A DNA stretch of 64,000 nucleotides from Catalinimonas alkaloidigena (GTDB taxonomy: Bacteria > Bacteroidota > Bacteroidia > Cytophagales > Flexibacteraceae). The notes beneath the pieces are model-generated. The model was not told the origin of the DNA. It saw nothing but the letters and a program-made list of their open reading frames with translations, and did not search any database. The DNA is taken from positions 186,001 to 250,000 of the forward strand of contig NZ_FNFO01000007.1 in NCBI RefSeq assembly GCF_900100765.1, read 5' to 3'. The translations under genes were made by a program, and so were the position numbers. Of this stretch, positions 8,823 through 16,565 are shown in pieces. The first letter of the stretch is position 1. Each line of letters begins with the position of its first letter.

Positions 8823-8858
8823 TGTCATTCCGAACGCTAGTGAGAAATCTATCAGCTT
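8823..8858. repeat. REP-like element 2 (left half only)
   Basis: ATGTCATTCCGAACGCTAGT plus GAGAAATCTATCAGCTT is the left arm and subterminal motif of the family. No matching right arm follows before the 232-aa gene begins, so this copy is truncated. Confidence 0.65.
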
Positions 8859-8873
8859 AGCTTATTTTATGTT

Positions 8874-9572
8874 TCAATCAAGTTCCGGAAGCTTTTCGTG
8901 AGAGGGGTAGAACCCATTTTCCAAGAAAAAGCAGTACTTCCGAAGGTCAAGTTTTGCTTGGTGTTGGAGATAATGTGCATACCTCTTATCCTGGTTACAA
9001 TTATGTTTGATGAGTTCTTGGTGTTTCAAATGAGCCAGGAGGTCGTCTTTATTCTTCCACCAGTCTCTGACTAATTGCACGGTCCAATGTTGATTGCCAT
9101 CACAGTGATAAGCACTATAAATTTCCACCGCTCCGGCGTTGCATACTTGCCACAACTCGTTCTTGGTTCTAGGTTGAATCATCACATGCTCCATGTAGTG
9201 CTCATCTATTAGGACATTAAGGGGCGCTTCGCAAATGCCTGTTCCGCATGTGTCGGTTTCACTGGTATAAAATGGCCCAGGGAAATTGAGCATCCCTTTT
9301 TCCGTCCAACTCGACTGACCTAAATCAGAATTTTGTCTGTAGCCTAGAAATGTATGGATCGTATTCTCGTCCAGGTCTTTTTGATAAATCAAGTGCGCAA
9401 TCTCCTCATCCAGGGCAGGAATTTCGTTGTTGACCCACATGTCCACGTTGTACCCAACATACTCCTCTTCCTGAGTCAGAAAGTGCTTTTTGGATTCGTG
9501 CTTTTCTTCTGAAAAGTAGTTCTCAGATTCGTTCGGGGTGTTCGACTTGAAGAGCTTTCGAAAGAAATCCAT
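8874..9572 (-). CDS. Hypothetical low-GC protein between REP-like elements
   Basis: 232 aa, not recognised. It has no signal peptide or membrane helix, is acidic at the N-terminus, and has conserved-looking Cys and Trp residues (CGTGICEAPLNVLIDEHYME, QHWTVQLVRDWW). It ends in a run of basic helices. Base composition is much more AT-rich than the flanking actin-like and tubulin-like genes, and REP-like elements sit on both sides (8823-8858 and 9622-9691), so it looks inserted. Its size and setting resemble immunity-type genes of toxin systems, but nothing in the sequence proves that. The ATG at 9572 is the natural start. Confidence 0.6.
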   Translation of the reverse strand: MDFFRKLFKSNTPNESENYFSEEKHESKKHFLTQEEEYVGYNVDMWVNNEIPALDEEIAHLIYQKDLDENTIHTFLGYRQNSDLGQSSWTEKGMLNFPGPFYTSETDTCGTGICEAPLNVLIDEHYMEHVMIQPRTKNELWQVCNAGAVEIYSAYHCDGNQHWTVQLVRDWWKNKDDLLAHLKHQELIKHNCNQDKRYAHYLQHQAKLDLRKYCFFLENGFYPSHEKLPELD

Positions 9573-9621
9573 TAGTACAGGTTTTGAGTTACGGGTTCAC
9601 TATCTTCTCTTCATACTCTTT

Positions 9622-9691
9622 TGTCATTTCGACCATCGGGAGAAATCTATCAGCTTTTGAAACAAGATCTCTCACTTCGTTCGAGATGACA
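9622..9691. repeat. REP-like palindromic element 3
   Basis: Left arm TGTCATTTCGACCATCGGGA and right arm TTCGTTCGAGATGACA, with GAGAAATCT and GATCTCTCAC inside. A short, 70-nt copy. Confidence 0.8.
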
Positions 9692-9732
9692 GAATGTGCG
9701 ATCTAACGCATAACCTCTTACAAATTCTATCT

Positions 9733-10251
9733 TCATGGCTTCAATCGCGCGTAAATGGTGCTATCGAGCAAGACGTCGTTTTTGATGGCGGCTTGGCGGA
9801 GCAGCGCTTCCCGAACGAATCCTGCTTTTTCGAGGGCGCGGATCGAGCCGACGTTCGTAGCAAAGGGTTCGGCGTAGATCCGAACGAGGTCGAAGGTTGC
9901 GAAGGCATACGCCACAATCAGTTTGATCACTTCGGTTATGATGCCTTTTCCCCAGAAGGGTTCCGCCAGCCAGTAGCCGATTTCGGCGTTTTTCCGGTAG
10001 ACGTCCGACTTCAGAAAGATCCCGATGGTACCGACCGCTTCCCCATCAATGTCGATGGCAAAGTGAGTCATCGGCTCCGATTGGATGGTCATGTACCGGA
10101 TAAACTCTTCGGCGTCCTGTTCGGAATACGGATGCGGAAACACGTCACGCAGGTTATCGGCAATCGCCTTGTTGTTGGCGTACTTCGCCACGGCAGGGAC
10201 GTCCTGCATCGTAAATGGCCGTAAAACAAATTTCTCTCCGGTGATGATCAT
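9733..10251 (-). CDS. GNAT family N-acetyltransferase (RimJ/RimL-like)
   Basis: 172 aa, the normal size of the family. The N-terminus IITGEKFVLRPFTMQDVP matches RimJ/RimL-type acetyltransferases. The middle has HFAIDIDGEAVGTIGI, then EIGYWLAEPFWGKGI, the acetyl-CoA binding loop (motif A, here WGKG with I), and NVGSIRALEKAGFVREALLR, the typical motif B. The substrate cannot be told: it could acetylate a protein N-terminus, an amine or a small metabolite. REP-like elements flank it (9622-9691, 10273-10358), and it interrupts the run of motor/cytoskeletal genes, so it may be a passenger. Confidence 0.85.
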   Translation of the reverse strand: MIITGEKFVLRPFTMQDVPAVAKYANNKAIADNLRDVFPHPYSEQDAEEFIRYMTIQSEPMTHFAIDIDGEAVGTIGIFLKSDVYRKNAEIGYWLAEPFWGKGIITEVIKLIVAYAFATFDLVRIYAEPFATNVGSIRALEKAGFVREALLRQAAIKNDVLLDSTIYARLKP

Positions 10252-10272
10252 GGTTTATTATTCTCCACTTTT

Positions 10273-10358
10273 TGTCATCTCGACCATCGGGAGAAATCTT
10301 GTTTCAAATGTTTGAAGATCTCGGCTCCGGCCGCCCGGTCCCGCTGGTCGAGATGACA
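10273..10358. repeat. REP-like palindromic element 4
   Basis: Left arm TGTCATCTCGACCATCGGGA, right arm CTGGTCGAGATGACA, with GAGAAATCTT and AAGATCTCGG inside. Confidence 0.75.
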
Positions 10359-10412
10359 ATCTAATGGATCTTAACCCTGTGTCCTTTGCACCATGCTCCC
10401 TGCGCTCTGCGC

Positions 10413-11843
10413 TTAAATCGTCGGGACTTTTTCCTCGTAGGCTTTGCCGGTCACCTCGTGGAAGAGCTTGATGAACTTCCGGTTCGGATCGGGCTCGTCC
10501 TGCATCTTCTGTTCGGCCCGGTTCAGTTCGATCTGGAAATAGCCCGGCGTCAGTCCCTTCTTGAACAGCCCCGTGGCGATGGTCTTCCCGTTGATCAGTG
10601 TGTTGAAATCGTCCGTATCCAGGTTGAAGGGCTCAAAGCCGCGGCGGTTCCCCGCCAGTTCGCTCAACCACGTGTAGTACCCGTCCAGGAACGTGCCCAG
10701 GTCGCGGTAAAACGAGTCGTTGCGCATCGCGTGGTCCAGCTTCAGGCCCTTGTAATAGTTCTTGCCTTTGTCGTCTTCTAGGTGCTCGCGGTAATACTTC
10801 GCCAGCATCATGAACTGCGTCAGGGGCCGGGCGATCTTATCTTTTGTATCCGCGTAGAGGTGATCCAGGAAAATTTCCGGACGGTCGTCGCGGAGGCCGT
10901 ACTCGTGGTAGCGCGTGGAACCGCCCGTCAGTTCAGCCGCATCGTACTCCATAAAATCCACGACCGACAGCGCCGACAGCAGTTCCACCAGGTGCGCGTC
11001 GTTTTTCTGGGCCGCGCCGCCTTCCCGGTTTTCGTACGGCTTGTCCGACACGTCGGCGAGGTAGTAGAGCGCGTTCAGGTCGTTCAGGTTGGTCCGGTAG
11101 TAGGAGAGGGCCGCCTTCGTCTTGGTCAGGAACGTGTTGGAGTCGATGCGGCTGCCGTCGTCGGTCTGGAGCGCGAAATAGGGCAGCACCGTGATGGCCC
11201 CGACCAGCGCCTGGGCAATGGCCCCCGCATTTTGCAGGCCCGAATCCGGATCGCGCAGGTTCTTTAGCAGCAGCGGAAAGCCCGCCGCGCCCGTTCCCCC
11301 GAAAATCGACGAGATGATAAAGATGCGGTCGCCCGTCTGAAAATTGTCGGCAAAGAACCGGATTTCGGGCGATGCCTTGAGTTGGTTCAGCACCACGCTG
11401 CCCACGTTCGGACTGCCTTTGAAGCCCACCGTCAGCGGCGAGTTCAGGTTGTCGTCGGTGTAGAGCAACTGCATCAGGCTCTGCGTGTCGGGCTCCAGAT
11501 CGGGGAAATGAATAAAATCCCGGAAGCTCTGGTTGATCCCGCCGAAGTCGAAAATGAACGTATCCTTGATCTTCCCCTCGCCGCGTGCTTCCATGTCGGC
11601 CAAGGTGCTGACTTCCTTCCCGAAGAAGCCCGCGTCACGCCCCAGTTTCTTGTGGAGTCGTTTGTAGGTCTTCAGCAGTTCGACCGCCCGCAGCATGTCG
11701 GCATTCTGCGAATCGGGATCGATCAGGATCGGGACGATGCGGTCGCAGTTTTTGATGGGAACGCCGGCAGCCATCAGCATCGTGAGCGACCGAAGCACCC
11801 GCGAGCCGGTTCCACCGATTCCGAAAAGAAAGAGTTTGGGCAT
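10413..11843 (-). CDS. Tubulin/FtsZ-like GTPase
   Basis: 476 aa. The N-terminus MPKLFLFGIGGTGSRVLRSL is a Rossmann-type nucleotide-binding start. IDPDSQNADMLRAVELL (41-57) matches the strand-and-loop in which tubulin-like proteins bind the ribose. IIFIISSIFGGTGAAG-type sequence at about 175-188 holds the glycine-rich T4 loop; the canonical form is GGTG[ST]G, here GGTGAAG. These features fit the tubulin-like superfamily (Pfam Tubulin_2-like), not classical FtsZ. The C-terminal half is unassigned. The gene lies in the same strand run as the actin-like ATPase and motor subunits. I infer GTP-dependent polymerisation or switching; no measurement supports it. The start ATG 11843 is 7 nt from a conserved upstream repeat. 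Confidence 0.8.
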   Translation of the reverse strand: MPKLFLFGIGGTGSRVLRSLTMLMAAGVPIKNCDRIVPILIDPDSQNADMLRAVELLKTYKRLHKKLGRDAGFFGKEVSTLADMEARGEGKIKDTFIFDFGGINQSFRDFIHFPDLEPDTQSLMQLLYTDDNLNSPLTVGFKGSPNVGSVVLNQLKASPEIRFFADNFQTGDRIFIISSIFGGTGAAGFPLLLKNLRDPDSGLQNAGAIAQALVGAITVLPYFALQTDDGSRIDSNTFLTKTKAALSYYRTNLNDLNALYYLADVSDKPYENREGGAAQKNDAHLVELLSALSVVDFMEYDAAELTGGSTRYHEYGLRDDRPEIFLDHLYADTKDKIARPLTQFMMLAKYYREHLEDDKGKNYYKGLKLDHAMRNDSFYRDLGTFLDGYYTWLSELAGNRRGFEPFNLDTDDFNTLINGKTIATGLFKKGLTPGYFQIELNRAEQKMQDEPDPNRKFIKLFHEVTGKAYEEKVPTI

Positions 11844-11850
11844 AAGAAGG

Positions 11851-11884
11851 ATTACAAATGGCAGATTTCAGATTACAAATTGGG
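11851..11884. repeat. Short repeat upstream of the tubulin-like gene
   Basis: Plus-strand ATTACAAATGGCAGATTTCA then GATTACAAATTGGG, only 7 nt from the start codon. It is internally repetitive (ATTACAAAT occurs twice). Third and longest copy of the element before the core genes. Confidence 0.55.
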
Positions 11885-11910
11885 TCAGGCTGCAAGGCCT
11901 TCGCTGGTTT

Positions 11911-12009
11911 TGTCATCCCGTAAGCCGGGCGGCCGGTGCTGGATCTTTCTACATCTGTAGAGAAATGAACTTGAAGTGTTAGAAGATCCTTCGCGCTGCT
12001 CAGGATGAC
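11911..12009. repeat. REP-like element 5 (diverged)
   Basis: Begins TGTCATCCCGTAAGCCGGGC and ends TGCTCAGGATGAC, with GAGAAAT and AGAAGATC in between. The ends fit the family but the centre is diverged. Confidence 0.5.
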
Positions 12010-12059
12010 CAAAGGTGGATACATCGCCACACCACGACTTCGCCACCTCAACACCTGCT

Positions 12060-12455
12060 CTAAAAAGGCGTTCGACTGGCCATGGACGATTTCCACTTGA
12101 CGGCGAACGAGAACGCCAAAAAGAAGACGGCGCTCCAGAGGGCGTTGGCCGTGCCGAACCAATAGATGTACGAATCGGGCGTGGCCTCGTTGAGGTTGCA
12201 GTAGTAGGTGGCGTAGATGTAGGCGATCACGGCGTTGAGCATCAGCACCAGCAGCCAGTGGTACCAGAGCGAGAACCAGTGAATCCGCAGGAAGTGGTTC
12301 AGGCCGTAGTAATAGACCAACACCAGCCCGAGCGTGATGAGCAGCGTGACGCCCCCCACATCCGGAAAAATGATGTCGCGGTACAGCGGGGTATCGGCCG
12401 GCGGCTGCGGATTCCCGGCAATCAACTCGTAAAGCGAACGAAACAAACTTTTCAT
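12060..12455 (-). CDS. Small three-helix membrane protein of the motor locus
   Basis: 131 aa. Hydrophobic helices at about 34-51 (GGVTLLITLGLVLVYYYGL), 62-85 (WYHWLLVLMLNAVIAYIYAT) and 101-119. The N-terminus is short and cytoplasmic, the C-terminus basic. No family recognised. It lies on the same strand between the VWA-like lipoprotein gene and the tubulin-like gene, so it may be the membrane anchor of that part of the complex. REP-like elements stand on both sides. Its GC is like the core genes, not like the AT-rich passengers. Start ATG 12455. Confidence 0.65.
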   Translation of the reverse strand: MKSLFRSLYELIAGNPQPPADTPLYRDIIFPDVGGVTLLITLGLVLVYYYGLNHFLRIHWFSLWYHWLLVLMLNAVIAYIYATYYCNLNEATPDSYIYWFGTANALWSAVFFLAFSFAVKWKSSMASRTPF

Positions 12456-12482
12456 AGACTATAGGTCCTAGTTAATAACTAC

Positions 12483-12571
12483 TGTCATTTCGACCGTAGG
12501 GAGAAATCTTTTGGCATCAAAGGGCATGTATCTGTAGTGTTAAAAGATCTCTCACTTCGTTCGAGATGACA
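12483..12571. repeat. REP-like palindromic element 6
   Basis: Left arm TGTCATTTCGACCGTAGGGA, right arm TTCGTTCGAGATGACA, with GAGAAATCTT and AGATCTCTCAC inside. Confidence 0.8.
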
Positions 12572-12633
12572 TTAGGGAATTGAAATTTTACCGCCACTGC
12601 ATTCAGGTGTGGACGATGAGCCATTAACATTAT

Positions 12634-13140
12634 TTAAACCACGTATCCCGTCTCACACCAGCCAATGATGTTGCCTTGAGGATCAAGGATTATATAGTAA
12701 ATATCGCCATAGGAACGATGAATTTGACTGATGGTAACGATCACTGACCTATCATCTGTCGTATATGCTCTTCCAACAAAGACAGCCGGATACTTTCCAT
12801 CGGGACGCTTTCTTATTTTAAATCGTTGGTCATTTAAATCTGTTAAGGCCAACTGAGTATGAAGAGAAGGGTAATGGAGTAGACTATCATTTAAGGTCAA
12901 TCCGAACTTTTCAATGCACTCAGGATCAGGATAACCAAACGGATTGCCTCTTTCTGTTTCGAGCTGAGTATAAATTCTAATTTTTTTATTGACCGGCTTC
13001 TTCGCTAAAATCTCGTTACGGTAATAGCCAAAAGCAATTTGCTCGTAGAACGGTTGTAAATTTTGCCCTATTCCAATTGGGATTCCGACTAATTGAAATA
13101 GAAAGATGTAAAGGATAACGCGTTTCACAGGCTGTAGCAT
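12634..13140 (-). CDS. Secreted hypothetical protein, AT-rich
   Basis: 168 aa with an N-terminal signal peptide or anchor (RVILYIFLFQLVGIPIGIG). The mature part is mostly beta in character and ends DPQGNIIGWCETGYVV. No family recognised. Base composition is AT-rich compared with the neighbours on either side, so it is probably an accessory gene inserted between the VWA-like gene (30 nt upstream on the same strand) and the rest of the cluster. It contains no catalytic motif I can see. It could be an immunity-type or orphan periplasmic protein. Confidence 0.55.
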   Translation of the reverse strand: MLQPVKRVILYIFLFQLVGIPIGIGQNLQPFYEQIAFGYYRNEILAKKPVNKKIRIYTQLETERGNPFGYPDPECIEKFGLTLNDSLLHYPSLHTQLALTDLNDQRFKIRKRPDGKYPAVFVGRAYTTDDRSVIVTISQIHRSYGDIYYIILDPQGNIIGWCETGYVV

Positions 13141-13169
13141 ACTTACACTAATACTCCGATCAAGAGTTT

Positions 13170-14483
13170 CTACCGCCCTACCTCCACCTGCGTTTGCAGT
13201 TGAAACGCTTCGCCCTCTTCGCGCTCGCCGTAGGCTTCGTGCAGTCCGGCAATCATGTCACTAAAGAGGTACGTTTTCGGGCCGCCTTCCGCGATGGTCT
13301 GGTCATTTTGCGTGGTCCAGGCTTCGATCCAGGCGGGCGAGGCATTGGGCAGCGAGAGCGTGATGACGCCCGGCTTCTTTTCGTCGTAGAGGTCCGTCAC
13401 CTTCAACCGCACAAACCGGTCGTACTGACGCAGGCGATCCCGGTCGCGGGCATTGACGTCGCCTTGCATCACGTCCTCCCGCGTCATCACATCCACCAGT
13501 TCGGCGGCGCAGTTCTGCGGATCGAGGTGTAGGTTCTTCTTCAGGTAATCCGTGGTGGTCAGGTCGCCGGGCAGGTCTGTGGTAGCGAGGCCAATCGTAA
13601 ACTCGGGTTGCTCCTGTTTCAGCGTTTTGGCTTTGTCGAGCGTGATGGTCGCGCACGCCTCGCCGCGGTCGGCGCAGTACCAGCTTCCCGTCCGGGCCGA
13701 TCCTGGAATGATCGAGAAATCAGGCGTTTCGTAGGCAAAGCCGACGTGGACAGTGTTCGGTTCCTGCCGCAGGTTGTTTTTCAGTTCGCCTTCTAGGTAG
13801 CGGACCTGCGCCGGCGCACCGATCACCCAGACGTAGTAGGGCACCTCTTCGCCGTCGAGTTGAATCACCTTCTGGCCCTCCTTCCGGGCGGGGAAGTACT
13901 TGCCGTAGAAATCGGACGTGAAGCCCAGGATTGAGACGGCCAGTCCCTGCCGCCGGGCGTCGGCGAAAATGTCGCGCATCTCGGTGCGCACCAGGCTGGA
14001 GCGGCTCGTTTGCGGCGAGTCGTAAATGAAGTCGGAGATGATCAGGTTGACCGTATTGGTGTTAAAGGCCTGATTGGCCACGTTTTTCAGCAGTTCGGCC
14101 AAGGGGCTGGTGGTGGTATAGTTGAAATTCGATTTCAGAAGGTCGTTCTGCACCGTTTCGTACGACATCGGACGGTCCGTGCTGCCCAGCAGGCGATAGT
14201 TTCGCACGCGCACCCGGTCGGCATTTTCTACGCCCGACAACAGGTCGGCGACCGTTTCCTGAAACCGGTTGGCGCGGCTTTGCTTGGGCATGAAACCTTT
14301 CATGCTACCCGACACCTCCAGAAACACGTTGACCGTGTCGATGCGCACCGCGGTCTGGCGCGGTGGAGCGGGCGTGGCACTCTCGGTGGTCGTCGTGTCG
14401 CTCGGTTCGCGTTCGGGCGAGCGGCGGGTGCAGGACCACAGCAGCGGGAGCAATACAAAAAGAAAACAGGATTTCCGGATCAT
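13170..14483 (-). CDS. VWA-like lipoprotein, first gene of the motor/cytoskeletal run
   Basis: 437 aa from ATG 14483. I chose this start because it gives a lipoprotein signal peptide (MIRKSCFLFVLLPLLWSC, lipobox LWSC); the frame is open upstream, but that part does not look coding. Residues 48-200 look like a von Willebrand A domain. FLEVSGSMKGF stands at the MIDAS site (DxSGSM in the family, here ExSGSM), followed by YTTTSPLAELL and the strand LIISDFIYD. The C-terminal part (about 200-437) is beta-rich and unassigned. The Glu for Asp change may weaken metal binding. Expected location is the inner face of the outer membrane, or the inner membrane. It heads the minus-strand run and may present the complex to the periplasm. 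Confidence 0.7.
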   Translation of the reverse strand: MIRKSCFLFVLLPLLWSCTRRSPEREPSDTTTTESATPAPPRQTAVRIDTVNVFLEVSGSMKGFMPKQSRANRFQETVADLLSGVENADRVRVRNYRLLGSTDRPMSYETVQNDLLKSNFNYTTTSPLAELLKNVANQAFNTNTVNLIISDFIYDSPQTSRSSLVRTEMRDIFADARRQGLAVSILGFTSDFYGKYFPARKEGQKVIQLDGEEVPYYVWVIGAPAQVRYLEGELKNNLRQEPNTVHVGFAYETPDFSIIPGSARTGSWYCADRGEACATITLDKAKTLKQEQPEFTIGLATTDLPGDLTTTDYLKKNLHLDPQNCAAELVDVMTREDVMQGDVNARDRDRLRQYDRFVRLKVTDLYDEKKPGVITLSLPNASPAWIEAWTTQNDQTIAEGGPKTYLFSDMIAGLHEAYGEREEGEAFQLQTQVEVGR

Positions 14484-14734
14484 AGCGTTGCGAACAGTAA
14501 CGATCAGAAATGTACAAACGATACATCGAATCGCGACAAGGTAGGCAGTAAAGTGGGCAGCCGAAAGGATTTCTGCAAAATCAACTGGGAAGAGTGGGGG
14601 ATGCACTGGGGTAGATGGTCGGACCTTTGGGTTGGCGGTGGAAGAGAAAGAACACTCATCTGGACATGATTTGCCCTGAAAAGCGGCCACTGGTTGCCAA
14701 GTTTGAAGTAATTTCCGCAGATTGTCGTGCATCT

Positions 14735-15859
14735 ATGAAGAAATTGTTCCTGCTCCTGTCTCTCACCCTGTCCTGCCAATCTGTGGATCACGAAAAGCCT
14801 GCTACCGCGTCGGAAACGACCCAGCCGGCCGAGGCTCCGCCCGTCGACCTGACACTCGCGGAAGCGAATCGGCTGGTGGCCCTGCCGCTGAAGTGTATGC
14901 AAAACGAGTTTCCGAACAAGCCGAGCGAGACGCTGGAGAGCGAGGCCGACCTGCAACCGCCGTCGGTGGTGCATCCGGCGTTCTACGGCTGTTTCGACTG
15001 GCATTCGTCAGTGCACGGCCACTGGATGCTGGTCCATCTGCTGAAACAGTTTCCGAACCTGGACCGGGCGGAGGAGATCCGGGAGAAGTTGCAGGCCAAC
15101 CTTTCTGCCGACAATATCCAACAGGAGCTGGTGTACTTCACGAAGGATGTCAACAAGTCGTACGAGCGGACCTACGGCTGGGCATGGCTCCTGAAATTGG
15201 AAGAGGAACTGAAACGCTGGGAAGAGCCCTGGGCGCAACAACTGGCGAAGAACTTGCAGCCGCTGGCCGATCTGCTGGTGGTGCGTTACCTCGATTTCCT
15301 GCCTAAGTTGAATTACCCCATCCGCGTCGGAGAACACACCAATACGGCGTTCGGACTCACCTTCGCGTGGGATTACGCGGAAGCAACCGGTCAGACCGCC
15401 CTCCAGGAACTGATCGCTCAACGGGCAAAAGACTTTTACGGTGCGGATGCGGGCTGTCCGCTGAACTGGGAACCCAGCGGTTATGATTTTCTGTCACCCT
15501 GCCTGGAAGAAGCCGACCTGATGCGGCGCGTCCTGCCGGAAGCAGAATTCCAGACGTGGCTCGGCCAATTCCTGCCGCAGTTGAGCGACCCGAACTTCAC
15601 CCTGGAGCCGGGAAAAGTGTCGGACCGCACCGACGGGAAGCTAGTCCACCTGGACGGCCTGAACTTCAGTCGGGCGTGGTGTCTGTTGGGCATTGCGCAG
15701 ACGCTCCCGGACTACGCGCACCTGAAGCCGATTGCGTACGAACACATCCGCCACTCGCTGCCCAACATCGTCGACGGGGCCTACGAAGGCGAGCACTGGC
15801 TGGCCTCGTTTGCTATCTACGCACTGAGCACCGCGGAGCAGAACCAGCCGTCTTCTTAG
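14735..15859 (+). CDS. DUF2891 family lipoprotein
   Basis: 374 aa. I start at ATG 14735, which gives a lipoprotein signal (MKKLFLLLSLTLSCQS). The body has the DUF2891 hallmarks: HPAFYGCFDWHSSVHGHWML, YGWAWLLKLEEEL, a central alpha/alpha repeat pattern, and GCPLNWEPSGYDFLSPCLEEA. The fold is probably an (alpha/alpha) toroid as in many carbohydrate-active proteins, but no activity is known to me. It is divergent from the VWA-like lipoprotein gene; the two starts are about 250 nt apart. Its own terminator follows at 15905-15940. Confidence 0.85.
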   Translation: MKKLFLLLSLTLSCQSVDHEKPATASETTQPAEAPPVDLTLAEANRLVALPLKCMQNEFPNKPSETLESEADLQPPSVVHPAFYGCFDWHSSVHGHWMLVHLLKQFPNLDRAEEIREKLQANLSADNIQQELVYFTKDVNKSYERTYGWAWLLKLEEELKRWEEPWAQQLAKNLQPLADLLVVRYLDFLPKLNYPIRVGEHTNTAFGLTFAWDYAEATGQTALQELIAQRAKDFYGADAGCPLNWEPSGYDFLSPCLEEADLMRRVLPEAEFQTWLGQFLPQLSDPNFTLEPGKVSDRTDGKLVHLDGLNFSRAWCLLGIAQTLPDYAHLKPIAYEHIRHSLPNIVDGAYEGEHWLASFAIYALSTAEQNQPSS

Positions 15860-15904
15860 GCGTGATACGTCTGTTTGGGCCTATTGAGAAAAGGAAGGCA
15901 CAAA

Positions 15905-15940
15905 AGCAAAACGGCGACCCCTCTAGGTCGCCGTTTTGCT
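15905..15940. terminator. Hairpin terminator with near-duplicate at 16521-16554
   Basis: Perfect 15-bp stem, AGCAAAACGGCGACC / GGTCGCCGTTTTGCT, with a 6-nt loop. The A and T runs within the stem ends allow action on both strands. Confidence 0.8.
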
Positions 15941-15958
15941 TCGAATACTTTTATGAGT

Positions 15959-16507
15959 TTATTTTACTACGTAAGGAGCCATCTTATTGAATAAATCCGT
16001 GAAGATTTTCTTGTACCAGCCTTCTATCTTCTTCATTTGTTCGATCTCCTCATCCGTGATAATCATATCTCTATTTTTTTTAGGATGAGTGATTCTATGA
16101 CGCACTTTTATGCAATCTCTAAACTCTTTCCATTCTGACCTGCTAGCGTCGAATAAGGTTTGTATGTCGAATACTTTTTCTGCACAACGTATCATGAATC
16201 TAAAGTTGCCAGCAAGCTTTATAAACTGAACGCTTGAGTTAATTCTTCCATTTTCTTTGACCTCATAAGATGCTTCAACTAACATCACAGCTTCTGGCAC
16301 TGTAATCTTCTGAGTATAATGCCCATGAGAGAAAGTTAGCTGCTTTATCATATGAATTGATCCTTCAACTAAAGCAAAAAATACTCTTATATAAACTCGT
16401 CTATTATACTGTGTATTTGACGCTTCGAGCGTTTCTAAAGAATGTTGGAGATCTTCAAATAGGGTCACTATAGCTGTGTCTAAAGGAGTTGTGTTAGGTG
16501 CTTGCAT
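15959..16507 (-). CDS. HEPN-like helical protein
   Basis: 182 aa, AT-rich compared with its surroundings. All-helical pattern with an N-terminal dimer-like helix pair and, at 136-141, RHRITH, an R-x4-H motif of the kind found in the active site of HEPN ribonucleases, placed in a helix after a long amphipathic stretch (EWKEFRDCIKV). HEPN proteins act as toxins or as RNA-cutting effectors in defence. No MNT nucleotidyltransferase or other antitoxin gene is adjacent, so the partner is unknown. The gene is bracketed by two hairpins with the same stem (15905-15940 and 16521-16554), hinting at insertion as a unit. Family assignment is by motif only. Confidence 0.5.
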   Translation of the reverse strand: MQAPNTTPLDTAIVTLFEDLQHSLETLEASNTQYNRRVYIRVFFALVEGSIHMIKQLTFSHGHYTQKITVPEAVMLVEASYEVKENGRINSSVQFIKLAGNFRFMIRCAEKVFDIQTLFDASRSEWKEFRDCIKVRHRITHPKKNRDMIITDEEIEQMKKIEGWYKKIFTDLFNKMAPYVVK

Positions 16508-16520
16508 AGTCTAAATATAG

Positions 16521-16554
16521 CAAAAACGGCGACCGCATCAGGTCGCCGTTTTTG
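16521..16554. terminator. Hairpin with same stem as 15905-15940
   Basis: CAAAAACGGCGACC / GGTCGCCGTTTTTG, perfect 14-bp stem with a 6-nt loop. It lies just 5' of the HEPN-like start, an odd site for that gene's own terminator. Confidence 0.7.
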
Positions 16555-16565
16555 GTCTTCTATGT

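Noticed and set aside
1-14483. Locus as a standard Zorya defence system
   Set aside because: ZorC, ZorD and ZorE type helicase or nuclease genes are absent, and the other genes are cytoskeletal-type NTPases, so only the motor part matches.
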